From: Pseudotabrizicola sp.
GTDB lineage: Bacteria; Pseudomonadota; Alphaproteobacteria; Rhodobacterales; Rhodobacteraceae
Length of the DNA: 64,000 bases
Direction of reading: 5' to 3'
NCBI RefSeq assembly: GCF_030684215.1
Contig: NZ_JAUXOV010000065.1
Coordinates: 1 to 64,000, forward strand
The translations under genes and the position numbers were made by a program. A model generated the notes under the pieces. It made no database searches, was not told the origin of the DNA, and worked only from the letters and a program-made list of their open reading frames with translations. This document shows positions 39,574 to 48,004 of the stretch, one piece after another; position 1 is the stretch's first letter; each line of letters begins with the position of its first letter.

Positions 39574-40739
39574 GCAGCAGTTCCTTGCGTCATCGCCGCG
39601 CCCGCCCGGTAAATCCGGCGTGGCGCGCGGGGGTTGCTCAGGGCCTCGGTCCAGTCGGCCCCTTCGATCAGTATGAAATCCGCAGGTGCACCGACTGTCA
39701 GCCGTGCAGGGGGCAGCCCCAAGGCGTGGGCCGCATCCCCCGCAATCGCGCCCAGCCAGTCACCTGGCGACAGGTGCAGCGTCAGGCAGGCCAGCCGCAG
39801 CATCTCCACCGGGTCATGCGCGCCGTAGGGGTAGAACGGGTCGCGCACATTGTCCGATCCGAACAGCACCGTGACCCCCGCCGCGCGCAATTCCTGCGCC
39901 GGGGCCAGCCCTCGCAACCGCGGGCTGCGACCGGGGGCCATATCCTGCAAATGCAGGTTGGTGGTGGGCAATATGGTCAGCGCCAGCCCCGCCTCGGCAA
40001 TCTGCGCGATGGCCCGGTCGGCATCCGCCCGGATTGCCAGCGAACAGGCGTGGCCGCACAACACCCACCCTGCCATGCCATGTGCACGCGTCAGCCGGGC
40101 CACCTCATCAATCGCCACGGCATCGGCATCGAGGCCCTCATCGACATGGAAGTCGAGGCGCAGCCCATGATCCGCCGCCAGCCGGAACACCCGGCCCAGA
40201 TGGTCGGCGTAATTGTCGTGGCGATAAATGAACGTGCCCAGAACCGCGCCATCTGCCGCCACCCGCGCCGCAATCCCGGGCCCATGATCCGGGTCGCCCA
40301 GAATATCCAGCGACACCAGCGCCGCGCGTTGCAGCGTCACCTCGGTATCCGCCTCGCCCATCACCGACCAGGCCAGCGGCACGCCCGGCTCGGTCCAGTC
40401 GACATGGCTGCGGATCACGCCGACCCCATTGGCCACCGCATCCGCCAGCCCGCGTGTGATACGCGCGCGCAGGTCGTCGGCGCTCCACGCAGCCTTGTCC
40501 GCCGCCATCGCCTCAATCGCGCCAAACAGCCCCGGCTTGGCCGCGCGGGCGCGATGCGCGGTAAAGCATTTGTCCAGATGCACATGCGCATCCACCGACA
40601 GCGGCATTGCCACCGCCGCCGCAGGCGCCTGCGTTGGCGTCAGAGCCACAATCCGGCCCCCCGCCACACTCAGCGCGACCGTCTGTCCGTCAATCAACAC
40701 TGGGCCCAGCTCAATGCTCACGCCGGATCTCGCTTTCAT
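39570..40739 (-). CDS. Cytosine-deaminase-like amidohydrolase
   Basis: 389 residues. Metal-dependent amidohydrolase of the CodA/AtzC branch: DAHVHLDK with His52 and His54, DFHVDEGLD with His198 and Glu201, CGHA with His230, LPTTNLHLQD, and GSDNVRDPFYPYG with Asp296. The sequence order matches cytosine deaminase closely. Relatives deaminate cytosine, isoguanine, creatinine or melamine-type rings, so a cyclic amidine or imide is expected. It overlaps the permease gene by 29 bases, so a later start may be used, and overlaps the FAD-oxidase gene by 4 bases. Confidence 0.9.
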   Translation of the reverse strand: MKARSGVSIELGPVLIDGQTVALSVAGGRIVALTPTQAPAAAVAMPLSVDAHVHLDKCFTAHRARAAKPGLFGAIEAMAADKAAWSADDLRARITRGLADAVANGVGVIRSHVDWTEPGVPLAWSVMGEADTEVTLQRAALVSLDILGDPDHGPGIAARVAADGAVLGTFIYRHDNYADHLGRVFRLAADHGLRLDFHVDEGLDADAVAIDEVARLTRAHGMAGWVLCGHACSLAIRADADRAIAQIAEAGLALTILPTTNLHLQDMAPGRSPRLRGLAPAQELRAAGVTVLFGSDNVRDPFYPYGAHDPVEMLRLACLTLHLSPGDWLGAIAGDAAHALGLPPARLTVGAPADFILIEGADWTEALSNPRAPRRIYRAGAAMTQGTAA

Positions 40740-41565
40740 GCCAATGCCCCAGAACCCGGCGCGACAGCCACGCAGTCGCCAAAAAGATCACCACCCCCAG
40801 AAGCGACACCAGAACCAGCGCCGCAAACATCCGCGGAATCTCATTCCGAAACGACGATTCAATGATCCGGCTGGCCAACCCGGTATTCTTGCCCGCAGCG
40901 CCTGCCACAAACTCGGCCACCACAGCCCCGATCAGGCTAAGCCCGCCCGCCACCTTCAGCGCCGCCATGAACGACGGCAGCGCACTTGGGGCCAACAGAA
41001 ATCGCAACCGCTGCCACGGCGTCGCGCGGTACAGCGTGAACAGATCGCGCAGGTTGTGATCCGCACTGCGCAGCCCGATCACCGTGCCCGACAGAATGGG
41101 AAAAAACGCCACAATCCACGCACAGATCAACAGGGCGGCAAAGGTGCTGTCCACATAGATCAGGATCAGCGGCGCAATCGCCACCACGGGCGTTACCTGC
41201 AAGATCACGGCAAAGGGAAACAGGCTCATCTCAACTGCGCGAGACAGGGCAAACAACGCGCCAAGCAGCACCCCCCCGATAATCGCCAGCCCCAGCGAAT
41301 ACACCGTCAGCTTCACCGTAAACCACGCCGACCCCATCAGGGATGGCCCATCGGTCCACAGGGTTTGCGCGATCCGACTGGGTGCCGGGATCAGGTAATG
41401 CGGGATCTGATAGGCCCGCACCACCCATTCCCAGCCACCAATTGCCACCACCAGCGCAAGGACAGGCAACACCCATGTCAGCACCCGCTCGCGCCGCTCA
41501 CGCGCCAGCGCAGCGGCATTGACCGGAGCATCCGGGGCAGGCTCAATGATCGATATGCTCTGCAT
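40711..41565 (-). CDS. ABC transporter permease (SsuC/TauC/ThiX type)
   Basis: 284 residues with about six membrane helices. The EAA loop is visible as TLYRATPWQRLRFLLAPSALPSFMAALKVAGGLSLIGAVVAEFVAGAAG, the typical binding-protein-dependent permease motif of the nitrate/sulfonate/pyrimidine-precursor family. It overlaps the ATPase gene by 23 bases and the amidohydrolase gene by 29 bases. A run of seven Cs is at 41271-41277 within it. Confidence 0.92.
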   Translation of the reverse strand: MQSISIIEPAPDAPVNAAALARERRERVLTWVLPVLALVVAIGGWEWVVRAYQIPHYLIPAPSRIAQTLWTDGPSLMGSAWFTVKLTVYSLGLAIIGGVLLGALFALSRAVEMSLFPFAVILQVTPVVAIAPLILIYVDSTFAALLICAWIVAFFPILSGTVIGLRSADHNLRDLFTLYRATPWQRLRFLLAPSALPSFMAALKVAGGLSLIGAVVAEFVAGAAGKNTGLASRIIESSFRNEIPRMFAALVLVSLLGVVIFLATAWLSRRVLGHWHESEIRREH

Positions 41566-42319
41566 CCAGCGTCCCTTTCAAACTGTCCGAAATCCGCCGC
41601 GCCTGTGCGCTGAACTCTGTCGAGATGCGCCAATCCTCGGTGCGGGGCCACGGCACATCGACCACCAGATCATCCGCCACCCGACCGGGCCGCGCGGCCA
41701 TCACCACGACGCGGGTGGACAGATAGACGCTTTCAAACACCGAATGGGTCACGAATATCACCGTCAGCCCCTGCTCTGCCGCAAGTCGCACCACATCATT
41801 GTTCAGCTTTGACCGCGTCATCTCGTCCAGCGCGGCAAAGGGTTCGTCCATCAGCAAGATCCGGGGCCGCGTCACCATCGCCCGAGCGATTGACACCCGC
41901 ATCTTCATGCCGCCCGACAATTCGCGCGGATAGGCTTGCGCGAATTTCGTCAGCCCCACCTCACGCAACGCTTGCTCAACCCTTGGCCGCGCATCCGCCT
42001 TTGTCACCCCCGCCAGCCGCAAAGGCAAAAACACGTTGTCATAGACTGTGGCCCACGGCATCAGCGTGGGTTCCTGAAACACAAAGCCCAGATCCTGCTC
42101 GGTCTTGCCCGCCGCAGGCGCAATGCTGATCGTGCCCGAAGTCACCGGCAACAGCCCGGCAATCATCTTCAGCGCCGTTGATTTCCCACAGCCCGACGGT
42201 CCCAGAAAACTGATGAAATCGCCCTCATTGATCGTCAGCGTCATGTCTGACACCGCCAGCGTGTCATTGCCGAACCGCTTCGACACCCGATCCATGCGAA
42301 TGATCGGATCACCCTTCAT
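41543..42319 (-). CDS. ABC transporter ATPase (SsuB/TauB type)
   Basis: 258 residues. Walker A GPSGCGKST, Q-loop FVFQEPTLMPWATVYDNV, signature LSGGMKMRVSIARAM, Walker B ILLMDEPFAALDE and switch HSVFESVYLS are all intact. The QEPTLMPW sequence is typical of nitrate/sulfonate/pyrimidine-precursor importers. Its ATG overlaps the creatininase-family stop by 4 bases. It energises uptake with the adjacent permease and binding protein. Confidence 0.94.
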   Translation of the reverse strand: MKGDPIIRMDRVSKRFGNDTLAVSDMTLTINEGDFISFLGPSGCGKSTALKMIAGLLPVTSGTISIAPAAGKTEQDLGFVFQEPTLMPWATVYDNVFLPLRLAGVTKADARPRVEQALREVGLTKFAQAYPRELSGGMKMRVSIARAMVTRPRILLMDEPFAALDEMTRSKLNNDVVRLAAEQGLTVIFVTHSVFESVYLSTRVVVMAARPGRVADDLVVDVPWPRTEDWRISTEFSAQARRISDSLKGTLDAEHIDH

Positions 42320-43131
42320 GCAAAGGCGTCCGGGTTTGCGCGCGTGTCCAGAAACGACAGCGGCATGCGGTGCACCTCTTGTAGCAGCGTCACGATCCGG
42401 GCGGCGGCATGGTCAATCGCGCGTTGACCCTTTTCCGCCGTGGCCTGCGTCGCATCGCCCGCCGCGCCTGCCGCGTTCATGTCCTGCATCTGCCACGCCA
42501 GACGGCCCGCCGGTGTCAGGCCCAACAGCTGGTTCTCCTCCGCCAGACGCGCATTCTGCGGCACGAAATTTCGCGCCCGGTCCATCCGCACCAGATCCGG
42601 ATGCAGCGCCAGCATCACGCTGGTCTCCAGATCGCCCGCATGTATCCCGTGCCGTTCCTCATCCGGGGAAATCAGCCCCTCGGGCAGACCCATGGCGAAC
42701 CAGTTTGCCGCCACCACCAGCATCTTGTGCTTGATCCGCAAATCGCGCGCCACGATGTCCATCGGCGCAATCTGCCCGCCATGACTGTTCAGAAAAACCA
42801 GTTTGCGCACCCCCGCCGACGCCACCGAGTCGCCGATTTCCGACCACATCGCCATCAGCGTTGCCGCCGAAAACGTCAGCGTGCCGGGCCAGGCGGAATG
42901 CTCATTTGACTTGCCCACCGACAGCGTGGGCAAAAACACCACCGGCAGATCAGGCGCCAACAGCGGCACCACGGCCGCCACCATGCCATCAACAATCGCT
43001 TGGTCCACCGACAACGGCAAATGCGGCCCATGCTGTTCGACCGCCCCGACGGGCAGCAACGCGATCAATTCACTGCGCGGCAGCTCGGCAAAATCCTTGG
43101 CGGTATATTGCGCCCAAAACCGATGCTTCAT
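42316..43131 (-). CDS. Creatininase-family amidohydrolase
   Basis: 271 residues from the ATG at 43131, with GGAGG upstream. Creatininase/MftE fold: PVGAVEQHGPHLPLSVD has metal ligands Glu32, His34 and Asp43; LNSHGGQ has His117; HAGDLETS has His164 and Glu169. Members open cyclic amides (creatinine, some pterin intermediates) or cleave peptides. It is the first gene of the nine-gene operon and so is directly behind the candidate operator at 43261-43282. The true substrate is unknown. Confidence 0.92.
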   Translation of the reverse strand: MKHRFWAQYTAKDFAELPRSELIALLPVGAVEQHGPHLPLSVDQAIVDGMVAAVVPLLAPDLPVVFLPTLSVGKSNEHSAWPGTLTFSAATLMAMWSEIGDSVASAGVRKLVFLNSHGGQIAPMDIVARDLRIKHKMLVVAANWFAMGLPEGLISPDEERHGIHAGDLETSVMLALHPDLVRMDRARNFVPQNARLAEENQLLGLTPAGRLAWQMQDMNAAGAAGDATQATAEKGQRAIDHAAARIVTLLQEVHRMPLSFLDTRANPDAFA

Positions 43132-43260
43132 TCGGCACCTCCGGCCCGGTTTAAACCGACGCTTAGGTCGTCTGAGCATAGCAGGGTGGGCAGTGTCATC
43201 ATCGTCTCACCTCGGATCAAGGCTCAGCTGACCTGAACTTGACCCGAGGATGAACCATTG

Positions 43261-43282
43261 TGTCAAACCATTTGGTTCGACA
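43261..43282 (-). promoter_or_regulatory. Candidate operator of the RutR-like regulator with -35 overlap
   Basis: Half-sites TGTCAAACCA and TGGTTCGACA flank TT; they are inverted repeats with a single mismatched position. The core AACCA-TT-TGGTT resembles the RutR site (TTGACCA-NN-TGGTCAA) in its CCA-NN-TGG centre. On the minus strand the sequence contains TTGACA, a perfect -35, so a bound repressor would block transcription. It lies about 130 bases before the creatininase-family start; no good -10 was found. Confidence 0.6.
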
Positions 43283-43324
43283 TCTGCAGATTGTTTTTTA
43301 TGCCCATTCAGCAGGCGCATTCAG

Positions 43325-43348
43325 GCCCGTGAAGCGCAGGCTTCGGGC
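43325..43348 (-). terminator. Weak hairpin after the LOG-family gene
   Basis: GCCC/GGGC and GAAGC/GCTTC arms pair across a short loop with one bulge, 14-37 bases past the LOG-family stop. There is no immediate T-run, but TAAAAAAC occurs further down the minus strand. It may end LOG-gene transcription before the operon promoter. Confidence 0.3.
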
Positions 43349-43361
43349 TGACTGAGAAGGA

Positions 43362-44168
43362 TCAGCGCCAGCCGTCAATCGCCGCCACGGCCTCCTCGGC
43401 GGTTTCGACGTATTGGAACAGGTCAAGATCCTCCGCGCTGATGGTGCCGGCTTCGGCCAGTGCCTCCCAATTGATGATCTTGTCCCAGAACTCCCGGCCA
43501 AACAGCAGGAAGGGAATCGGCTTCATCCGTTGAGTCTGGATCAGCGTCAGCGTCTCGAACATCTCATCCAGCGTGCCAAAGCCGCCGGGGAACACGCAGA
43601 TTGCCTTGGCCCGCATCAGGAAGTGCATCTTGCGAATGGCAAAGTAGTGGAAGTTGAAACACAGGTCCGGCGTCACATAGGGGTTGGGCGCCTGTTCATG
43701 CGGCAGCACGATATTCAACCCGATCGACTGGCCGCCCGCTTCATGCGCGCCCAGATTGCCCGCCTCCATCACGCCCGGCCCGCCGCCGGTAACGATCACA
43801 TTCTCGCGGCCATAGCTTTCCATGCTGCGCTCGGTCATCAGCTTGGCAAAGCGCCGCGCTTCTTCGTAATAGCGCGACAGTTCCGCCAGTGCGGGCGTCC
43901 GGCCCGCACCTGCCGTCGGCGGAATCCGCGCGCCGCCGAACAAAACGATGGTCGATTCAATCCCGCGCTCGTCCATCACAATCTGCGGTTTCAGCAACTC
44001 CAGCTGTAACCGCACCGGGCGCAATTCCTCTCGCGTCATAAAATCCGGGTCGGCAAACGCCAGCCTGTAGGCGGGCGCGCGGGTCTGGATGGTATCGGGC
44101 GTGCGGTCGGCGGCCTGCACGTCTTCGACGCTGTCGCGAAACGGGTGGGCGCGGGGTTCGTCTTTCAT
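43362..44168 (-). CDS. LOG-family (TIGR00730-type) nucleotide-binding protein
   Basis: 268 residues from the ATG at 44168, preceded by AAAGGCAG; ATGs at 44183 and 44201 are alternatives. Rossmann-like LOG fold: IVTGGGPGVMEAGNLGAHEAGG and ICVFPGGFGTLDEMFETLTLIQ, the PGGxGT-xx-E motif of cytokinin-riboside phosphoribohydrolases. Bacterial LOG proteins cleave nucleoside monophosphates at the N-glycosidic bond. The N-terminal 80-residue extension is a feature of the longer subgroup. It is divergent from dapD. Confidence 0.93.
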   Translation of the reverse strand: MKDEPRAHPFRDSVEDVQAADRTPDTIQTRAPAYRLAFADPDFMTREELRPVRLQLELLKPQIVMDERGIESTIVLFGGARIPPTAGAGRTPALAELSRYYEEARRFAKLMTERSMESYGRENVIVTGGGPGVMEAGNLGAHEAGGQSIGLNIVLPHEQAPNPYVTPDLCFNFHYFAIRKMHFLMRAKAICVFPGGFGTLDEMFETLTLIQTQRMKPIPFLLFGREFWDKIINWEALAEAGTISAEDLDLFQYVETAEEAVAAIDGWR

Positions 44169-44248
44169 AGGCTGCCTTTGCATTGCGTGATCTCTCCCCA
44201 AGCCTTATAGGCAGGGCGCAACAGGACCAATCAAAAATGGGTGACAGC

Positions 44249-45073
44249 ATGTCAAACGCCGCCTTGGAAACCGCCATCGAGGCCGCGTGGGAAGTCCGCG
44301 ACAGCCTTACCCCCGCCACCAAAGGCGAAGCCCGCGACGCGGTTGAAGCCACGCTGGCCGCCCTTGGCGCAGGCACATTGCGCGTGGCCGAAAAGCGCGG
44401 TGCCGATTGGCATGTGAACCAATGGGCGAAAAAGGCCGTGCTTCTGGGCTTCCGGCTGCAAGACATGGGCCTGCAATCGGGTGGCCCGCAGGGGTCGTCA
44501 TGGTGGGACAAGGTTGACAGCAAATTTCACGGCTGGGGCGAAGATGACTTCCGCTCCGCTGGCTTTCGCGCTGTGCCAAACTGCATCGTGCGCAAATCGG
44601 CTCACATCGCCAAGGGCGTGGTCCTGATGCCGTCTTTCGTCAACCTCGGCGCCTTTGTTGATGAAGGCACCATGGTTGACACATGGGCCACCGTAGGATC
44701 GTGCGCGCAGATCGGCAAGAACGTCCATCTGTCTGGCGGCGTCGGCATCGGTGGCGTGCTCGAACCAATGCAGGCAGGCCCCACCATCATCGAAGACAAC
44801 TGCTTTATCGGTGCGCGGTCCGAAGTGGTTGAAGGCTGCATCGTGCGCGAAGGCTCTGTCCTTGGCATGGGCGTGTTCATCGGTAAATCGACCAAGATCG
44901 TTGACCGCGAAACCGGCTCTGTAACCTATGGCGAGGTGCCCTCCGGGTCGGTCGTTGTGGCAGGCTCGATGCCATCGAAAAACGGTATCAACCTGTATTG
45001 CGCCGTGATCGTGAAAAAGGTCGATGCGCAAACCCGCTCGAAAACCTCTATCAACGAGCTGTTGCGCGACTGA
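44249..45073 (+). CDS. dapD: Tetrahydrodipicolinate N-succinyltransferase
   Basis: 274 residues from the ATG at 44249 ([18 protein letters not shown]), the same length as E. coli DapD; an ATG at 44237 is an alternative. It succinylates tetrahydrodipicolinate in lysine/diaminopimelate synthesis. The left-handed beta-helix hexapeptide repeats are visible ([64 protein letters not shown]). dapE of the same pathway lies 3.2 kb downstream, with two opposite-strand Hint genes in between. Confidence 0.97.
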   Translation: MSNAALETAIEAAWEVRDSLTPATKGEARDAVEATLAALGAGTLRVAEKRGADWHVNQWAKKAVLLGFRLQDMGLQSGGPQGSSWWDKVDSKFHGWGEDDFRSAGFRAVPNCIVRKSAHIAKGVVLMPSFVNLGAFVDEGTMVDTWATVGSCAQIGKNVHLSGGVGIGGVLEPMQAGPTIIEDNCFIGARSEVVEGCIVREGSVLGMGVFIGKSTKIVDRETGSVTYGEVPSGSVVVAGSMPSKNGINLYCAVIVKKVDAQTRSKTSINELLRD

Positions 45074-45095
45074 ACCGCCCCTGAAAGGCCAGCCC

Positions 45096-45431
45096 ATGAC
45101 CGATGAAAAGCCCGCAAAAACCAGCCGCCAGCAGGTGTATACCCTGCTGGTGCAGGTTGGCCGCAAACCCGGTGACGATCTTCCCGCCAAAGCCACGGGC
45201 GGGGCTTTGATGTGCTATGCCAGTGGTGTGGACGAGGCCGAGGCGGTGCGTGAAACGGTGGCGATCCTCAAGCAGGCCGAACTGGCGGTGCTAGAGGTTG
45301 AAGGCCATGGCTCGCTTGACGAACAAAAAGCCGCCGGGGCAGAAATTCCTCCCGAAGAAGAGGCGCTGATGCTGCGCGCGCTGGAGGAAAACTCGGTCAT
45401 CGTGGCCCAGATGACTGCGCTTTACGACTAA
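45096..45431 (+). CDS. Conserved small protein of unknown function
   Basis: 111 residues from the ATG at 45096, with GAAAGG upstream, 22 bases after dapD, so probably cotranscribed with it. No signal peptide or membrane segment is seen. It is acidic toward the C-terminus (EIPPEEEALMLRALEENSVI) and has a YTLLVQVGRKPGDDLPAKATGGALMCYASGVDEAEAVRETVAILKQAEL core that looks like a small alpha/beta domain. I do not recognise a function; gene position suggests a lineage-conserved partner of dapD. Confidence 0.8.
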   Translation: MTDEKPAKTSRQQVYTLLVQVGRKPGDDLPAKATGGALMCYASGVDEAEAVRETVAILKQAELAVLEVEGHGSLDEQKAAGAEIPPEEEALMLRALEENSVIVAQMTALYD

Positions 45432-45434
45432 GGT

Positions 45435-46427
45435 TCAGGCCGCGCCAAACAGGCTGCGCCGCGCCATCAGGCTGACCAGTTGCTGCGCCTCAAACGGCAA
45501 CAGGACAGGCCGGGGCGGTTCCGCCCTGAACCCATGGCTAAGCAGTTTCAGACCATCTGCCAGCAGCAATTCCGGCAAACCAAGGTCAACCGTCACGCAG
45601 TCAATTGCGGCCTGCCGCCCGTCTATCCGGGCAATCGTTCCATTGGCCAGCGCGTCGGCGCGGACCAAGACTTCCTCAACACCGAACATGTATTCCACTT
45701 CGGCCCCGTTCAGCGCAACCAGCTGATCGGCGGCCAGCAACACATCACTGCCCTGACCCAGATAGGGCGCGCGCATGATGACCGGCGCAAAGCTGCCCCT
45801 GCTGGGCAGATTCAGGCGACTGACCCGCAAGACCGGCTGAAGGCCATTGTCTGCCGTATGAACCAGATCCCCCGCCCGCAAAGCCCCGGCAGCGACCGGC
45901 CCGCGCGCTGTGTCAACTGGGGTTCGCAAACCCAGCCACGGGGCGCGCTCTGGCGGGCGGGCGCCGGTTGTCACGCCAAACCACAACAGCGACGCATGAC
46001 GCAGCGCTGCCCCATCTCTGCGGCACAATGCAGCCAATTCATCCGGCGACAACGCGATCGGGCCTATACCGGTGTTTTGGCATTCCTCACCCATCCCGAT
46101 ACGGCCAAAGCTAAGGGTCCAACGCCCCGTGCGCCGGTTCCAGCCATAGGTGATCCGCGCCGCGCCAAGGCCAAAGGGCAAGGGTCCGGGCAGAACGTGC
46201 CGCCGCATCATCTCGCCGTTGCGGTGCAGCACCACAATCCCGGCTTGCGGGTCGGCAAAGATCGAAAAGCTGCGCCTGTCGCCATCATCCTGATGCCACT
46301 CCAGCAAGACAGTGCCAGCGCCCAGTGGCAACGTGGTCTCACAGATGAACAAGCCTTGCTCCAACGGAAGCCGGTCGCCGTTTGGCAGGGTAAGGTCAGA
46401 CAGCGCCAGCCAATCCTCCATGATCAC
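45435..46427 (-). CDS. Degenerate Hint-domain protein
   Basis: 330 residues. The start is GTG at 46427 (GTGA overlap with the upstream stop) or ATG at 46421. The N-terminal half (about 1-165) looks like a beta-rich jelly-roll of unknown role. The C-terminal half follows the Hint_2 layout (VAAGALRAGDLVHTADNGLQPVLRVSRL, FAPVIMRAPYLG, DVLLAADQLV, EEVLVRADALANG, LLSHGF, LLPFEAQQLV) but lacks the catalytic Cys of CFxxGT and has Gln where the H-R-x-L His would be. It is probably inactive and may assist or mimic the neighbouring Hint protein. Confidence 0.8.
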   Translation of the reverse strand: MIMEDWLALSDLTLPNGDRLPLEQGLFICETTLPLGAGTVLLEWHQDDGDRRSFSIFADPQAGIVVLHRNGEMMRRHVLPGPLPFGLGAARITYGWNRRTGRWTLSFGRIGMGEECQNTGIGPIALSPDELAALCRRDGAALRHASLLWFGVTTGARPPERAPWLGLRTPVDTARGPVAAGALRAGDLVHTADNGLQPVLRVSRLNLPSRGSFAPVIMRAPYLGQGSDVLLAADQLVALNGAEVEYMFGVEEVLVRADALANGTIARIDGRQAAIDCVTVDLGLPELLLADGLKLLSHGFRAEPPRPVLLPFEAQQLVSLMARRSLFGAA

Positions 46428-48004
46428 GCAGCCTTTTCTGCCGCAGTGAACAAAAGCTGTGCCTCAAATGGCCGCAAGGTCCGCCGTGCCGCCGGGCTGT
46501 AACCATCACCGGTCTTTGGGTCAAGATCCGGGAAAATGGTGCAGATTTCGTCGATAATCGCGGCATCGAACAGGCGGGTCGATTGCGGCCCCGGAAGAAA
46601 GCTTTCGGTGGCCAGACCCTCGGACGATACAATCTGATGCCGGTCAAACAGCAGGTGAACATAATCCACCTCGCCCCCTTCGATCACCCTCACCGACCGC
46701 CCGTTGACCAGATCCTTGGCCGACACCAGCACTTCGGTATCGCCAAACAAAAGCTCTGCCAGACTGTCATGCACAAGCACCCGATGCTGCGGAGATACAA
46801 GCAAACGCCGGTGATTGCCAAAGGTGCCCGCCCTGATCTCGATGGGTGCCAAAGACCCGGTTGCAGGCACCTGCCGCCGCCCGATCCAGCGCAGTGGTTG
46901 CGGCCCGTCATCCTTTGTTATCACCAGATCACCGGGCAAAAGCGACTCTACCGGGCATTCTCCGCGATCGGTCAAAATCATGGTGCCGGCGACAAAGCAG
47001 GGAATGGTGGTCAGGCGCACAAGCCCGGTGTCAACATGGCCGCCGGTGGTGGATGCGACGGTGTAGGTAAAATTAACCTGCTCGATATCACCATTCCCGA
47101 ACACCGTGATCGTGCCATCGGCATTCAGCCGGACCTGTTGGCCAGAGGGCAGGGTGATGACCTGCCCGGCCACAACGTTGGTCCCGTTGATCTGTGTGAT
47201 CTGAAGCGTTCCGGCGCCGCTGTAGATATCGTTGGCAAGAATATCGAGCGTCTTCTGCCCTGTCGCTACCATGGTGGCGGTATCGTCAATGGCAACCAGC
47301 GTGGTCTGAATGCTGTCCCCCACGATGATCAGGTTGGAATCGTATTGTGCATCGCCTGTATCCGCGATGCCAATCCGGATAGAGTTCACCTCTCCTGCCC
47401 GCACCGGAAAGGTCAGGGTCAGGGTCACGGTAAAGCCGTCCATTTCCGTATTATAGGCGTCGTTCATGTTGCTGGTGAACAGGTTCGGCTGTGTCAGCGG
47501 GTTGATGTTGTTGATCGACGAGGTGCCGTCGCCGATCGTCACCGGCACATAGACTCCGTTAACCCAGACCCCCATCACATCATTGAAGCTAGAGTTCACA
47601 TATTCCGGGTATTCTTCAGAACTGAACACAAAGCGCATCGTCATGACATCGCCGGTCGGGATGAAATCGACATCAATCCAAACCGCGTCAAATGTTGATG
47701 CACCGGCAATGGCGTTGAACTGGCTGTTGTTATCGACGCCGGTCGTGTTGGTCGATGTATTCGTAAGCCGGTTTGGATCGCCACTCGATTGGGTGAAATC
47801 GCGCACGTTCCCGGTGGACAGAATAACGCCTGTCGAAGTTGGCAGGACACCCGGCGAAAGTTCACCATTGGTGAATATGGCTGAACTGTCGCGTGGCCCG
47901 GTATAGCTTGCACCCACCACGGTCACGCCGCTGCCAAACATCGCATTCGCCATCTGCATGGCGGTTGCATTGACGTTGTAGTTCAGTTCTGCGCCTGTCG
48001 CCAA
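46424..48004 (-). CDS. Choice-of-anchor L / Hint-domain protein
   Basis: 526 residues from a TTG at 48004, chosen because GGTGGAGG lies 4 bases before it and the resulting N-terminus (ATGAELNYNVNATAMQMANAMFG) fits the family. Residues about 1-240 form a choice-of-anchor L-like beta domain (SPGVLPTSTGVILSTG, FVFSSEEYPEYVNSSFNDVMGVWVNG), then a cadherin-like linker with DDTATMVATGQKTLDILAND. The Hint_2 domain (about 335-480) has CFVAGTMILTDRGECPVESLLPGDLVITKDDGPQPLRWIG, QHRVLVHD and the late LLFDRHQIVSSEG. No signal peptide is seen; secretion by type I systems is possible. It may self-cleave. Confidence 0.88.
   Translation of the reverse strand: MATGAELNYNVNATAMQMANAMFGSGVTVVGASYTGPRDSSAIFTNGELSPGVLPTSTGVILSTGNVRDFTQSSGDPNRLTNTSTNTTGVDNNSQFNAIAGASTFDAVWIDVDFIPTGDVMTMRFVFSSEEYPEYVNSSFNDVMGVWVNGVYVPVTIGDGTSSINNINPLTQPNLFTSNMNDAYNTEMDGFTVTLTLTFPVRAGEVNSIRIGIADTGDAQYDSNLIIVGDSIQTTLVAIDDTATMVATGQKTLDILANDIYSGAGTLQITQINGTNVVAGQVITLPSGQQVRLNADGTITVFGNGDIEQVNFTYTVASTTGGHVDTGLVRLTTIPCFVAGTMILTDRGECPVESLLPGDLVITKDDGPQPLRWIGRRQVPATGSLAPIEIRAGTFGNHRRLLVSPQHRVLVHDSLAELLFGDTEVLVSAKDLVNGRSVRVIEGGEVDYVHLLFDRHQIVSSEGLATESFLPGPQSTRLFDAAIIDEICTIFPDLDPKTGDGYSPAARRTLRPFEAQLLFTAAEKAA

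Noticed and set aside
39585-40865. 426-codon plus-strand frame opposite the amidohydrolase and permease
   Set aside because: Composition is Arg/His/Gln-rich as expected for an antisense shadow; the minus-strand genes have clear motifs.
46583-47698. 371-codon plus-strand frame opposite the Hint gene
   Set aside because: No recognisable domain and fully antisense to a gene with a strong family match.
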